A stretch of DNA of 64,000 nt from assembly GCA_015183035.1 (NCBI GenBank), contig JACZZP010000008.1:124001-188000 (forward strand), read 5' to 3'. Below are positions 23,624 to 38,435 of the stretch, piece after piece; position 1 is the stretch's first letter; every line of letters begins with the position of its first letter. The notes under the pieces were generated by a model, which worked only from the letters and a program-made list of their open reading frames with translations, searched no databases and had not been told where the DNA came from. Source of the stretch: Meloidogyne chitwoodi (lineage: Eukaryota > Nematoda > Chromadorea > Rhabditida > Meloidogynidae). Both the position numbers and the translations under genes were made by a program.

Positions 23624-24787
23624 TAGTTTATTTATTGATATTCTAAAAACTTAAGTTTACAATTAATGAAAACTTAAGTTTAAAAATTATAGAATAGTTT
23701 ATCAAGTTTAAACTTGAATTTAACTTAAAATCATTAAGTTTGTTATTTATTTTATTTTTAATCTTGAGTTATTATTTCAAGATCGAGCTTGAATTTCATT
23801 CTAAAGTTAAATAAAAAGTTTGCTATACAAAATGATGCCTTAAAAATTATTTTTAATAAAGAATATTTTTAAGTTGAACTCATAACTAAACTTAAGTATA
23901 ATATGTAATACTATATATCTCAATTATTCAAATGGAAAACTCATTCTTTTATATATACTGCCAAAAAAATAAATATTTCTATTATGTAAAAAAACACTGT
24001 GGGTGTTTATGTTGTCAAAAACAGCAAGGAATCTATATAAATACGCTTATTAATCTCAAAAAAGAAAGTGGTTGTTGTTATTGTTTGTGTGGAGTTAGAT
24101 TAGCTATATTACTTTGCCTGTGGCAAAAGGGAAATTAAATGAGGATTTTTTAAAAATAAATCCAGGAAATGTGGGAAGGGAAAGGGGGAAATGCGTGAGT
24201 GGTTTACTTACTCTTTTTTTGTTTGTTTGCTCATTGACCTTATTTTACATTTTACTTTGAAGTTTTAGTTCTAGCCTTAAAATTCAAGAAAATTTTTTAA
24301 ATTTCTTTGAATTTAATAAATAGTTAAAGTTCACTTTTCACCTATGTTTTAATATTTTATATGGAATTGTGTTTTAAAATAATTAGCTAAATGTATACAT
24401 TTTAAATTTTGAGAATAAGACAAAAAAGAACGTCACTTGTTTAAAAAATTATTAAATTTTTAAAATTAATTATATATAATTTTAAAAAATAAGGAAGAAT
24501 AATAACGTCGAAAATTAATAAAATGAATTTTCTTAAAAAATAAAATGGCAAAAGTATGTGGGTTTAAAAACTAGCAATTAACCTATTCTTTACATTTTTA
24601 ATTATTTTAAGATTTTATGAAATAAATAAAGTAATAATTATTCAAGTAATTTAAATAAAAATGTTTATGAAAGAAAGTAGTAATTTTTATAATTCGGCTA
24701 TGAACTGCCCTTAAGTAAAAAAATAATAAAAATTTTTTATAAATAATTTATTAAAATTAAATTTCAATGTTTATGTTCTCTCATATT
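23624..24787. other. Intergenic region
   Basis: AT-rich, with repeated AACTTAAGTTTA-like strings near 23640-23900. A plus-strand open stretch at 23932-24138 would encode a short cysteine-bearing peptide (motifs HCGCLCC and SGCCYCLC) without a leader or splice partner; I do not call it a gene. Confidence 0.5.
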
Positions 24788-25319
24788 TCATTTTTTCATT
24801 GCACTAAAACCCAAATCCCATTCTTTTATAATTGGATGTAACTGACTAACATGAACACTAAAAAAGAGTAATTTAAATAATTATTAAAATATTTTATTTT
24901 ACCCAGCCCAAAAGGCATTAATAATTTCATGTCCAATTCTATGCCGGATTTGCTCAGCTTTTTGTAAATTTCCTTTAGAAATTGCTTCCTCATAGTCTCG
25001 TTTTGCTTCGGGTGTGATTCCGTGAAGTAATGGATCCCATATACGATGTTCTATAATATAAAAGGTTTCAATAAATATTATGTTGGAAATGTAGTAGAGA
25101 AAAGAGAAACATATTTTCCGGAAAGTTTTAATTTTGTTCCGGAAAGTTAAAAACTTTAATAATCATATTAAATTGACTAAGGTTTTGTTTTGTAGTTCCG
25201 GAATGTTTTTAAGTTTGCGTAAGATTTTCAGGAAGATTGTAAGTTTTAATTTATAACTTACTTAAAGCATAAGTGGCTATGAAAATTGTAAATAATAGTA
25301 AAATCACAATCTTAGACAT
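24788..25319 (-). CDS. Small secreted protein, SXP/RAL-2-like (tentative)
   Basis: ATG 25319 starts a clear leader (MSKIVILLLFTIFIATYA). Three exons join in phase. Exon 2 (about 25054-24905) reads HRIWDPLLHGITPEAKRD, then YEEAISKGNLQKAEQI; exon 3 reads VHVSQLHPIIKEWDLGF and ends in TGA 24788-24790. The product is about 90 residues and has no cysteine in the mature part. The pattern L.GITPEA...YEE...NLQKAE resembles the start of the SXP/RAL-2 (DUF148) family of secreted nematode proteins, but the match is short. The first intron (about 25055-25261) contains TTTCCGGAAAG repeats. Confidence 0.65.
25110..25235. repeat. TTTCCGGAAAGTT repeats
   Basis: Four copies of TTCCGGAA(A/T)GTT lie in the intron of the small secreted protein gene. 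Confidence 0.8.
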
Positions 25320-25826
25320 TTTTAAAGTTTAATAAATATTTTATTAAGTTAATCTCTGTTTTATAAAATTAATTAAATAAAAGAGAAAACAGTTACAAAA
25401 ACTGGTTATTTATAAAATGTGAAATACAAATATTTTAAAGTACACAATTTTAAAAACAAAAAATGAATTAGTTAATTTTTATAAAACATACATTTATAAA
25501 AAAAATATTTTTTAATAAAAGCAAAAAAAAGTAATAAAAAATTGATAAACTTAAATCTTGCCGATAAAAATGATTGAGTGGGAAAGTGATCTAGTTTTTA
25601 TATAATCATTCTACAAACTTTTTTCCTTTACATTTTCGCAATCTTTAAATAATTAAACTTAAATAAATTGCTGTCATAAGACTTGAAACAAAAATAGTAA
25701 CATAATTTTTTAAACTTAATAATTTATTAAACATATTAATTTGTTACTCATTTTTTAATTGAAATTTAAAAAATGGAAGTTAATTTTTAAAATATAATAA
25801 TTTATTTAAAAATTATATTTATGACT
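25320..25826. other. Intergenic gap, no gene
   Basis: AT-rich. I specifically looked here on the minus strand for a C-terminal oxidase exon with GYRP or YGHxGxG motifs; none is present. Confidence 0.6.
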
Positions 25827-27415
25827 TTAAAAAAAGAATTCACGTGCTCTTTTAATAACCAAATCGAATTCATTTGTGTTTGAATTATTTTCTTCTACAT
25901 CTAAAATTTTTTTTAATGAGTTTAATTTCTAAGAATTACCCCGAACAAATGTTCCCCCAATTACACCAATATTACTTTTTATTTCCTCAGAAGTTGTTTG
26001 AGTTAGACAAGGTAAATTTCTTTTAGGAAAAATATAGAATGGTCTTTCTACAGTTTGGCCACTTTGAGATATCCCTACTTCACCAGGACAGATAATTATA
26101 TAATTTAAACATTCCTCCTTTTGTTCTGAAAAATAAAAAATATTTATATGATCATAAGTTATGCTGAAATTAAAGAAAATAGAATAAAAAGGAGACGTTT
26201 CAGTGCCAATCAGTTACCTTTAAGATTAATCAAATGCCCTTGTGTTAAATACATTTTTTCATCAGAACATAGCTTTTTTGCTCCAATTCCAGTACAATTA
26301 ATAATTAAATCAGCTTCTTTAATTTGCTTAAAGCTTTCTATTCTCTTTTTAATAAAATTAACATTGCCAGATTTATTCATTAATTCACAAAGTTTATTCA
26401 TAATTTCATATGGTTGTACTAATATAGCATCGTCAAAAACAAACATTTTTCGTTGTTTGTCAGGAGAAGTGTCAAATTGGACAAGCACTTGTTTTGGAGG
26501 TTTCATTACTTTGGCGGTAATGTATGGTTCTAATAAAATATTTTTTAATTTTGTGAAGATTAAAAAATTATTATTATAAAAAGAAAAAATAATTTAATTT
26601 TAATAATTTGTACCAAAATTCTTAGTAGAAGTATTATCTACATAAGCAGGTTTTATTTCTGCACATTTTGACGGAAAATCAACATTTTTCCCTTCTGCAA
26701 TCTCTTTATAAAAGTTGTAAGTTTCAATACAAAATTTTTCTATTAAAACTTTTTCGTTACAATCGTCGATTTCTAGAGCATATGGAGCCAATAGACCACC
26801 TTTTTAATTTAATAAATAGTTAGTTAAAATTGTAAACTTTTCCGGAAATTTTATTCTTGTTTCCGGAAAGTAGTTGCAAATTGTAAACTTTCCGGAATTT
26901 ATTTATTTTATTATTTTTTCCGGAAAATGGTAAAAAATTGTAAACTCTTCCGGAAGTTTCAATTTATTTGTACCTGCAATATGTGAAGTCAAATCCTCAA
27001 AATTTTCAGCTATCACATTTAAATTTTTAAAACCTTTTTTTAATAAATCATATGCAGTAAATAATCCAATTACGCCTGCCCCCAGTATATCTATTTTGAG
27101 TTTTTCTTTTAAATTAATACTAAAAATATTTAAATTAAATTTTTTAATAAACTTATTGCTTCTTTCATCTTCTTTAAGTGCTTCAATTAAAATATTATTT
27201 AAATAATAAACAACAGCAGGGGAAAGAGTCCAACCACTTCCAGCATGTCCATAATTATTTGCAATTATCACCACCTTACCATTTAAATTTTTCTTTTCAA
27301 TTTCAATTCTAGGAGGTCCATGTCGACAAGGACGATAACCAATTATTTTATTTCCCAAATTATTGTCGTTTAATTTTGGAGCAGTTAAATAACGAATTTC
27401 CATTTTTATGAGCAA
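25827..27415 (-). CDS. D-aspartate/D-amino-acid oxidase, circularly permuted
   Basis: This FAD oxidase family oxidises D-amino acids to 2-oxo acids, usually in peroxisomes. Five exons (27403-26974, 26799-26614, 26529-26218, 26125-25940, 25900-25827) join in phase 1 throughout and give 395 residues, starting MEIRYLTAPK (an upstream in-frame Met lies at 27415). The family order is inverted. Motifs normally at the C-terminus come first: IGYRPCRHGPPRIE (21-34, substrate Arg in GYRP) and ANNYGHAGSGWTL (48-60). After a linker of about 30 residues comes the normal N-terminus, the Rossmann motif KIDILGAGVIGLFTAYDLL (about 103-121), then AGGLLAPYA, ADLIINCTGIGAKKL, LTQGHLINLKG, IGVIGGTFVRD, and a stop right after VIKRAREFFF. 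Normally GYRP would follow that point. All motifs are present, so the fold could be complete. An intron near 26190 holds a GACGTTTCAGTGCCA repeat end; another holds TTTCCGGAAA repeats. Confidence 0.85.
26836..26960. repeat. TTTCCGGAAA repeats
   Basis: Five copies of TTCCGGAA with variable AT spacers and AAATTGTAAAC lie in the first intron of the permuted oxidase. Confidence 0.85.
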
Positions 27416-27821
27416 ATAATATAAAGTGAAAAATAATTAAAAACAATAAAATGAAGAAATGATAATTTAGTGACAAGCAGTGACTGTAAAATGGTATTTT
27501 TTATTTTAAGGCAAAAATGCAAAATAAGGCAGAAAAATAACAAATAGAAAATAGTAAAAAAATGTGATTATTAATTATTATTAACAAAATTCTTAAAATG
27601 AAGATTGCGATTAATGTTGATGTTACTACTTTATTTTTTGAATTGTTGCTATTTATTGTATTCATAAGTCTTGGTAATTTTCTAGTTGATCCTTAAAGAA
27701 GCTAAGTTTAATTAAGTTTTTCGGAAAAGTTGTAAAATTCTTAGGTTTTCACAATCTTGAAAATGTTTAATTAAGTTTTCCGGAAAAGTTGTAAAGTTTT
27801 CACAATCTTAAAAATGTTTAA
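27416..27821. other. Short intergenic gap with TTTTCCGGAAAAGTTGTAAA repeats
   Basis: About 400 bases lie between the oxidase start and the CUB gene stop. Copies of TTTTCGGAAAAGTTGTAAA and TTTTCCGGAAAAGTTGTAAA are at 27718-27800. The gap is too short to hold a missing N-terminal oxidase half, and none was seen. Confidence 0.65.
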
Positions 27822-29476
27822 TTAAGTTTTCCTGCTAAAACCTTGATCATAAAATTGATAGCGAGCAAAAAACCCAGTTCCATCAAAAATGTCGTTTGAG
27901 TGGAAAATCATTCTAAAATAATTGCTTTCACTTTTGATTGTATCTCTAGGTTTGAGTTCTCCACAAAATCGTCGGTTTGTACTTAATTATTTTTAAATTT
28001 TAAATTTAAAAAATAAAAACCGGTCTCGTGTTTTATAGTTACTAAAAAGAACAAAATCGCTTTTGGCCCTGTCATCACATCTAAAAAATATTTTATATAG
28101 TAAATTTTATTATTTCTAAGTAACTCACTGTCCACGGCCTTCAACATCAAAATATTCAAATGTAACAAATACAATCTGATCTTTTGCTCCAAGAAAAACA
28201 TATTGGCAATCTACATTACGTGGATAAAAGCCTCAAAATTAAATTTAAAAATAAATTAAAAATTATTTTTTGAAATTGTTTCAAAAAATACCTGGATAGT
28301 TTGGACTCCAAACATTTCCTGTTTTATTAATTGTTCCATCAAAAAGGAAGGAACAAGCTGAAAAATAAACAAAATTTCCCCTTAAAAATAGACCTACTTT
28401 CATTCCCATTTAAAATAGAAGGTTGATTGCCGTAATCAGTAATGAAGCGATATTCTGCTATCTTAAAATAATTTTATTAAAAATTCTATTTTTTTAAATT
28501 TATTTACCCATCCAAAATGTTGTTTATTTTCTCCTGTTTCTTCTTTATTATTATTATTATTACGCTCATGCCATTCCTTATCAGAAAAATGAGTTGGTTC
28601 TCTTCTCATAAATGCACTTTTGAGAACATAAGTTAATGTTAAAACATTATTTGCTGACATTAATTGAGCTGGTAATTCATCCCCACAAAATTCAACAATT
28701 TTTGACATTCGGTCATTTAACTATTTTATTTATAAAATATTTTTAATTTTTTTAATAATACAAACTAAAACATGTGCCAAAAGGTGATCGCTTTCCTCGC
28801 ATCTACTGTTTAAAAATAAAAATTAATAATTAAAAAAATTTTTTTCCAACTCTAAAATGCTTGTTTGATTTAATTTTGTTCTGGAACTAGTTAACGTTGA
28901 CATTAGTCTTAGGCGAAACCAGTGAAAAATAATTTGCACTCTTTCATCTGGAGCACCAATAAAAATAAATTGACACTGAAAGAGGATGTTTAAAAATATT
29001 TTTCGGCAATGAAACTGCCGCTTAAATTAAAAACAATTAAAAAAAGATTGCCTTAAAATTGGAAACAAGGCTATTTTCACTATCAGGTTCGTAATGCTCA
29101 CTTTAAATAAAAAAATTAATTTTTAAACAACTAAAAACTTTTATTGCCTATAAATAATTGCAGAATTATTAGGTCCAGGCATTTGTACACTTGATTCAAT
29201 CATTTCATTTCCTAAAGCAGCAGAAATTTGTTTATTTATTGTATTTTTGTCTGTGCTAAAATGTCTCCAAATACCACTCATCTTAAGTAAAAAAACTTTT
29301 TTATTTAAGTTTGATCTTACAGTGTGAATATTTCCGCTTCCAGCCTGATATTGACTTGAACTTATTAAACGATGGGAAACAATTCTCACTGGGCAAGCAT
29401 GTTGGTTTGAGGAAAGTTTTATAAAAAAAATTATAATAGAAATAAAATAAATAAATATTCTTTCAGGAATATTCAT
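27822..29476 (-). CDS. Secreted CUB-domain protein, SOL-1-like
   Basis: ATG 29476 gives a leader ([18 protein letters not shown], then IKLSS). The stop is at 27822-27824 after a series of small exons. The C-terminal CUB domain is clear: [50 protein letters not shown], the RRFCG region, [19 protein letters not shown] and ARYQF. An upstream CUB-like domain shows [31 protein letters not shown] and LTLTYVLKS. The INKTG...SPNYPG.YPRN..C and FHSND.FD.TGF patterns are those of SOL-1 / suppressor-of-lurcher proteins, which are auxiliary to glutamate receptors in C. elegans. Those have more CUB domains and a membrane segment; none is seen after the last CUB here, so this one may be fully secreted or a relative. 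Orthology is tentative. Confidence 0.78.
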
Positions 29477-30370
29477 TTCCGGAAATATAAAATATATAAG
29501 AACTTAAGTTTATTTAAGTTTGCAAACTTGATAAGTCTTACTTTCTTAATATTACAACCTTCCTAAGAGTAAGTTTATTTATTTTTAGCAATTACAATGT
29601 TTCCAACTTTCCGGAAAGTTTATTCAAGTTTGTAAACTTTATAAGTTTATTTATTTTTATTGAAATTGTAAGCTTAAAAATATCTCTAAAAAATTCATTT
29701 ACTTAAAACTTGAAAACTTTAATCTAAAATAATGAATTTTTATAATGAAAAGTACAGCCATACTTTAAGTTTTATTGACTTAACCATTTTTTACGCTCTC
29801 TCAAAAAAGTAGAAATTTGCTGCATTTTTAGAGCCACCAAATATTTTTGAATAAAATAGCTGTCTATTTCCTGTAAGCATAAGCAAATTAGTTTAGTAAG
29901 TCAATGTTAAAAAAAAATATTAGAAAAAAATGCTCTTAAAGAAATGAGGGAGGAATTTTTTAAAATTCAATTATTAAATTCTGTAATTTTTAAATTAAAT
30001 TTTAAAAATTTAATTTTTAATTAAATTTTTTATATAGTTTATGTTTCAAAAGAAGACAATAAATTAATTGAACTTTATTAAATCGATTTAAAAATAAAAA
30101 AATATTTTTGTTTAGCAAGCAAAATAAAATATAACATTTATTTTAACGCTGACTCTAATTTTTTTTAGTAATATTTGATAAAATCAGACCATTATATTTA
30201 TTATTATTATTTATTTATTATTAATTAATTTTGTATTTTAAGGCCAAAAAAATAAAATATATAAATTAAATTTTCTTTAACTAAAATTATTTGATTTTGA
30301 ACAAAATATTTAATTCAAAAATCAGTCCAAATTATTATTTTTTTTTTAATTTTAATATTTTTTTAGAAAA
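29477..30370. other. Divergent intergenic region
   Basis: This region lies between the minus-strand CUB gene and the plus-strand carboxylesterase. It includes AACTTTCCGGAAAGTTT (about 29609) and AAGTTTATTTAAGTTTGCAAAC-like strings. A possible orphan exon (29772-29870, minus) is listed separately. The rest is A/T runs. Confidence 0.5.
29772..29870 (-). other. Possible orphan terminal exon
   Basis: A CTTACAG acceptor is followed by 32 open codons (EIDSYFIQKYLVALKMQQ, then ISTFLRERKKWLSQ) and TAA at 29772-29774. The amphipathic composition looks more protein-like than its surroundings. I found no upstream exon with a start codon and donor within about 500 bases, so it could be chance, a remnant, or part of a gene I cannot assemble. 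Confidence 0.25.
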
Positions 30371-33592
<3,222 letters not shown>

Positions 33593-35191
33593 ATAAATTT
33601 AATAAAAATTATTAAAAAAAATTTTAATTTAATTAAAAAAAATAAATATTTAAAACTTTCCGGAATCAAAATAAATATATAAAACCTTCCGGAAACATTT
33701 ACAACTTTCCCAAAGCAAAAATAATTCTGCTTCTTTTTTTCTCACTCTCTTATTTTTCTCTCTTACACAATTAAAAATTATGTTTTTGTTTTGTATAAAA
33801 AACGAAAACTAACCAAAAAAAATTTTTTTTCTCCCCGCCATGAATGTACCCATATTTTCATCGTCGACCGGTCATGACTTTCATCATTTGCTTTTCCTTA
33901 ACGGCGCACATATTTTGCCGCTGGCGATTTACCCTTAGGACCTGTCTTCTTCTCCTATTACTTTCTGCTACTATTTATTCCTCTCCTCATCAACATTTTC
34001 TTCCTTTTTATCATCCAACCTTTGCTAATAAACACATTTATTTTTGCCTAATTTGATTCTTGTTAGTTGTTTAGACAAGGATTTATATTTTTAAATTTGT
34101 TTTTATTTTTGACTTTAAATAAGGCTTTTTTCCTATATTTATTTTTTTAGTCAAGATTTTTAAAATTTATTTAAAAAATAATTTTAAAATATATTTTAGC
34201 ATTTCTATTGGATAAATTGTCAGATGGATATATCCAATTAGTTTTGGTCCCTTTTTACACTTATAAATCACTGTTATCCTCAACTTCCATATTTGCCCCA
34301 ATCTTCTGATCCTTGACCTTCATAATTCTTACTTAAGTTTCAAATATAAACTTATTATAAATTGAACTATAATTCTCACAATTGGCTTATAAAACTCCAT
34401 TTTTAACCATTTAATTTGCCATTTATCTACATATAATTCTCATTTTTAACCTTATTATTTTTATTTTATCTATCCTTGCTCCTTTTTGCCCCTTAATATT
34501 TTTCCCAAAAAAAAAACATTTTTTTCTCCTCCAACGTTAAATATATTATAATGCTTTTATTCTTCTTTCCCTTCATTTCTTTTTTTGTCAGTCCAAAAAA
34601 GCAGGATGGAGCGCATTGTTGCCTCTGGGCACAGTCCCGCATAGCCGACTTGATGCTATTTTTGCGGGGAACCCCTAAGGCGTTTTTAGTAGCTCTCTCC
34701 AAAAATTTTTTCTTCACACTCCTCCAAATGTAAAAAAATATTTTTCTTTTGACGTTTCACGTTTTACAGTGATGTTTGTTTAAATAAAAAATTTTTGTTA
34801 ATAAAAATAAATATAAATATACTTTTCCTCAAAAAAACAGCCTTTTCTCCATCTAACATAAATTTATTTTTATTTATTAATTTAATTAATCCTTAAGTGC
34901 AATAGTAATTATTTAAACCGAAAACTTGTGTTTTTAAACATATTTTTAATTAAAGTTTTTTATTTGCTGGATTAAATATTATTGCAACTTTTTTTCTAAA
35001 ACTTTAAGTTTCTATTTTTCAAGTTTTAAGTTTGTAAGTTTTTTCCTTGTTTTCAACTTTGTAAATATTATTGCAACTTTTTTCTAAAACTTTAAGTTTC
35101 TATGTTTTCAAGTTTTAAGTTTGTAAGTTCCTTCCTTGTTTTTAAGTTTGCATTAAAGTTTAATAATAAATTTATAATATTTTAGACAAAA
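33593..35191. other. Intergenic region with a GC-rich hairpin island
   Basis: AT-rich throughout, with CTTTCCGGAATC and CTTCCGGAAAC at 33656-33695 and a repeated AACTTTAAGTTTCTATNTTTCAAGTTTTAAGTTTG stretch at 34997-35135. The only compositionally unusual part is 34590-34705 (see the separate entry). No gene is supported. Confidence 0.55.
34590..34705. ncRNA. GC-rich island with hairpin; possible structured RNA
   Basis: This stretch is much richer in G and C than its surroundings. It contains a stem CCCGCATAGC (34636-34645) that pairs with GCTA (34655-34658) and, after a TTTT bulge, TGCGGG (34663-34668). No known RNA family was recognised; spliced-leader and tRNA signatures are absent. It could be a structured RNA, a regulatory element or a transposon remnant. 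Confidence 0.25.
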
Positions 35192-37902
35192 ATGAAACTT
35201 GACAAACTTATCGAACAATTACAACAACAAATGACTGGAAACATTAAAAATACAACTACAACATCATCATTGCCTTCAACTTCTCAACAACAACATTTGT
35301 ATACTCAACAATCTTTTAATTTTTTAAATTATCCTTGTTCGACTCAAAATGTTGTTCCTTTTAATGAAGAAGATGCTTCACAAGGACTTTTGGCTGTTGG
35401 AGGATGTAGACAGGTGTTTTTCTTAAAAAAATTTTATTCAAAAAAAATTTTTTTTAGTGTTCAAAAACATTTACTGATCGGCTTTCATTAATTCATCACT
35501 TTGCTGATCACTTTCCAAACATTTTTTATAGCTTTGAAGAGAGACCTGGAGATAATATTTCTAAGGTATTAGTTAATTAAAGCTTTTCTCTCAGAGGGAC
35601 GTTTCAGTGCCAGTCTAATAACTCATTAAAAAATTAATGTTTTGGAACATTTTTGATACCATTCGATAGAGAATTAAATTTGCTACAAAATGACATATAA
35701 ATCAAATTTTTATGTTTATTAGAAAAAAAGTTACAACAAAAAAACTTAATTTTTAAGATTCAACATACTCAAGAGGAACAGCAACATCCATTAAAAATTA
35801 ATTTTCCACAGAATAGTTTACTTCAAGGAATTAATGGGGATATACAAATGCCTGTTGATATTCAACAACAATCAAATGATGACCAATTGGGACAGTTGGG
35901 AATGTTTTTATGTAAAAAATTAAATTATATACTTTGAACCTTTCAAAAAAAATTTTTTCAGCATTGTTTGGTATTAATCCAAACAGTTGCTCTCAGCAAA
36001 TGCTCACAAACTTCCTCTCTTCTTTGCAAATGCCAATCAAAAATAATAATAATATTAATTTTTCTATGGGAATGCCTTCATTTGGAGGGGAAACAAATTC
36101 ATCTTTTAATTTTTTGAATAAAGAAATAAATAATTTAAATAAAGATTTTATTAACCCTTTATTTGATAAAAAAGAAGAAGAAAAAAATGAAAAGACAGGA
36201 AATGATTTAAAAATTAAATTAAAAGATCAACAAACAAACTCAAATAAAAAAAAGAAAAGACATATAAATAATGAAAATAATAAAGAAAGTTGTAAATTTA
36301 TAAGAAATGATGAAAAACATGAAGAAGGTTAGAAAAAATAAAAATTAAAAAAAATAAAAATTTTAAGAAAAAAAATCAACTGAAAGTTTGCTCCAACAAC
36401 CTATAATACTCTCTGAATTGCCTTACCACATGTGCCCGCATTGTTGTTTAACTTTTGCGGAAACGGCTAATTATAAAGCACATTTGGAAATGCATCAAGT
36501 TTATTTTTTATTATTTTCTATGATTTGTACTAGTTATTCTATTAAGTTTATTTTCTATTAATTATTATTTTAAGTTTCCGGTTAGGCATTTATTTTTAGT
36601 AACTAATTTTCCGGAAACTAAGTTTTATTTTGATGGTTATATTTTTGTATTTTCCTTTAGTTATTCAAGTTTATATTTCATAAGTGTTTCTCCTTTTAAG
36701 TTTCAAGTTTTTAGGTTTATAATTTTTTCTCTTCACAGCAACCTTTACAAATAAATACTGCAATAGATATTGGCAATTTCTTTGGAGACTTAAAAAATGA
36801 AAAACAACAGAAGCAACAATTTGAAACAAAATGTCCTCTTTGTGAAATGGAATTTAGCAATATTTTTCTTTTGAATGAGCATATTAGGTTGCATAGTGCT
36901 CATTCTTGTGATATTTGCCAAAAGGTGGGGGAATTAAAAGTTTAAAAATAAAAAAAAATTATTTAATTTTTTTCAGAAATTTATGACAGCTTTTGATTTA
37001 AATTTGCACATGGGAACACATACAGGATTTACTTATGACTGTAAAGATTGCGGGAAATGTTTTCCTTGTCGTAAAACACTTGCTGAGCACAATCGTTCAC
37101 ATAGAATAATTTTAAGCAATAGTAAAATTAATGATAAAAATAATAAAACAACATTTTCGGAAAATAATCAAAAACAATTAATTTTTGAATTGGAAAATTC
37201 ACCAAAATTACAAAATTTTGACCAACAACAAAATAATGACGAACGAAAAAAGGTTAAAGCGACTAAAAAAGGTGAGGATTTTCAGGAATTTAAGTTAGAG
37301 TGTATTTAATTATTGTTGTTTTATATTTTCCGGAAACTAAGTTTGAGTATTATTAAGTTTATTTATTATTTAAGTTGTATTTTCCGGAAAATAAGTTTGA
37401 GTATTTTTAAGTTTATTTATTGCTTAAGTTAATGTATTTTCCGGAAACTAAGTTTTATTTTGACTAATTATTTTTGTATTTTTAAATTATTTTTAAAATT
37501 AAGGAGAAAAGTCTAGAAAAAATGCGACACTGCGTGCATTAGAAAGTTCTACTCCAACTTTTCAAAATGATTTAAAAACAACAAATATTTTACCTCAAAA
37601 TTCTCCATTAAATAATAATAATAGGTTAATTTAATTTTTTAAATTAATTTAATTTTTTAATTATTTTTTAGTTTTATTAATTGTACTAATATTGGAGATG
37701 TTGAGCAAAATAATGATAATAATAATAATGGAAATTCTGCTTTTGGAATTATGGAAAATATTTTAATGAGAGCAAATTCTCTTCTTTCAGTTTATGGACA
37801 AAATGTGATTAATTAATTAATATTATTTTTTAAATAAAAAAATATTTTTTATTTTAGAAAATACTAGAAACGGTTGATCTGGAAAATGAGCAAAAACCTT
37901 AA
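35192..37902 (+). CDS. C2H2 zinc-finger protein, probable transcription factor
   Basis: ATG 35192 begins MKLDKLIEQLQQQ in a Gln/Ser/Asn-rich N-terminus. Five finger-like units are seen. CRQCSKTFTDR with LIHHFADH is split by the intron at about 35413. Then come CPHCCLTFAETANYKAHLEMH (36430-36495), CPLCEMEFSNIFLLNEH (about 36833), CDICQKKFMTAFDLNLHMGTH (across 36924/36976) and CKDCGKCFPCRKTLAEHNRSH (about 37040-37100). Between fingers 1 and 2 is a long low-complexity, basic segment (KKKKRH). A tail rich in Asn follows, and the last exon (ENEQKP) ends in TAA 37900-37902 if the intron from about 37807 is used; without it a stop follows at 37816. Nuclear DNA binding is inferred from the fingers. 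I do not recognise a named orthologue. Confidence 0.82.
35596..35745. mobile_element. MITE-like copy (GGACGTTTCAGTGCCAG end)
   Basis: It starts GGGACGTTTCAGTGCCAG and contains ATACCATTCGATAGAGAATTAAATTTGCTACAAAATGAC, the internal box shared by other copies in the window. No matching right end is seen. It lies in a zinc-finger gene intron. Confidence 0.7.
37320..37455. repeat. TTTTCCGGAAA(C/A)TAAGTTTGAG repeats
   Basis: Three units of about 55 to 60 bases combine TATTTTCCGGAAACTAAGTTT and TTAAGTTTATTTATT. They are in an intron of the zinc-finger gene, with diverged copies at 36570-36620. Confidence 0.85.
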
Positions 37903-38190
37903 GTCATTTAAAATAAAATTTTTTGAAAATAAATTAATACAATGTGTTACTTTCGTTTAAAATTGTATTTTTGTTGAGTTTTAAATATTATTTTTTGATT
38001 TACAAAATTTATTATCAAAATAAAATTTTATTATTTTTTTGCTTATTTAATTTATTTTTAAAAAAGAGATTTATTTATAAAACATATAAACATTTTAAAA
38101 TATCAAAGAAAATGTTAAAGAATTTAAAAACAAAAAAAGCAAAAAAATACTGGGATTTTTGAATCAAATATTTAATATATTTTATATTAG

Positions 38191-38302
38191 GGTCGTTTCA
38201 GCGCCAACTCTTGTAGCAAATTTAATTCTCTATCGTTTGGTTTTAAAATATTGTTTATACATTAAATATTTCTTGAGTTATAATCTTGGTACTGAAACGA
38301 CC
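38191..38302. mobile_element. Short MITE, 112 bp
   Basis: Inverted ends GGTCGTTTCAGCGCCAA and TTGGTACTGAAACGACC enclose AAATTTAATTCTCTATCG, the complement of the ATAGAGAATT box found in other family members. It lies between the zinc-finger and ITP-like genes. Confidence 0.85.
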
Positions 38303-38435
38303 GCTCACACTCAAAATAACCTTTTATACAAAATATTTTTTTAATTTTTAAAATTTTCCGATTTTGTTCATCACATTCTAAAAATAATTTCCAATAAATT
38401 CTGGGGATTCTTATTTAAATATTTGTTAATAGGTG

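Noticed and set aside
23932..24138. Short cysteine-bearing open frame on the plus strand
   Set aside because: Cysteines come from TGT-rich low-complexity sequence; there is no signal peptide or second exon.
33841..34056. Plus-strand open frame with a hydrophobic stretch
   Set aside because: No start context, domain or neighbouring exon; likely chance in T-rich sequence.
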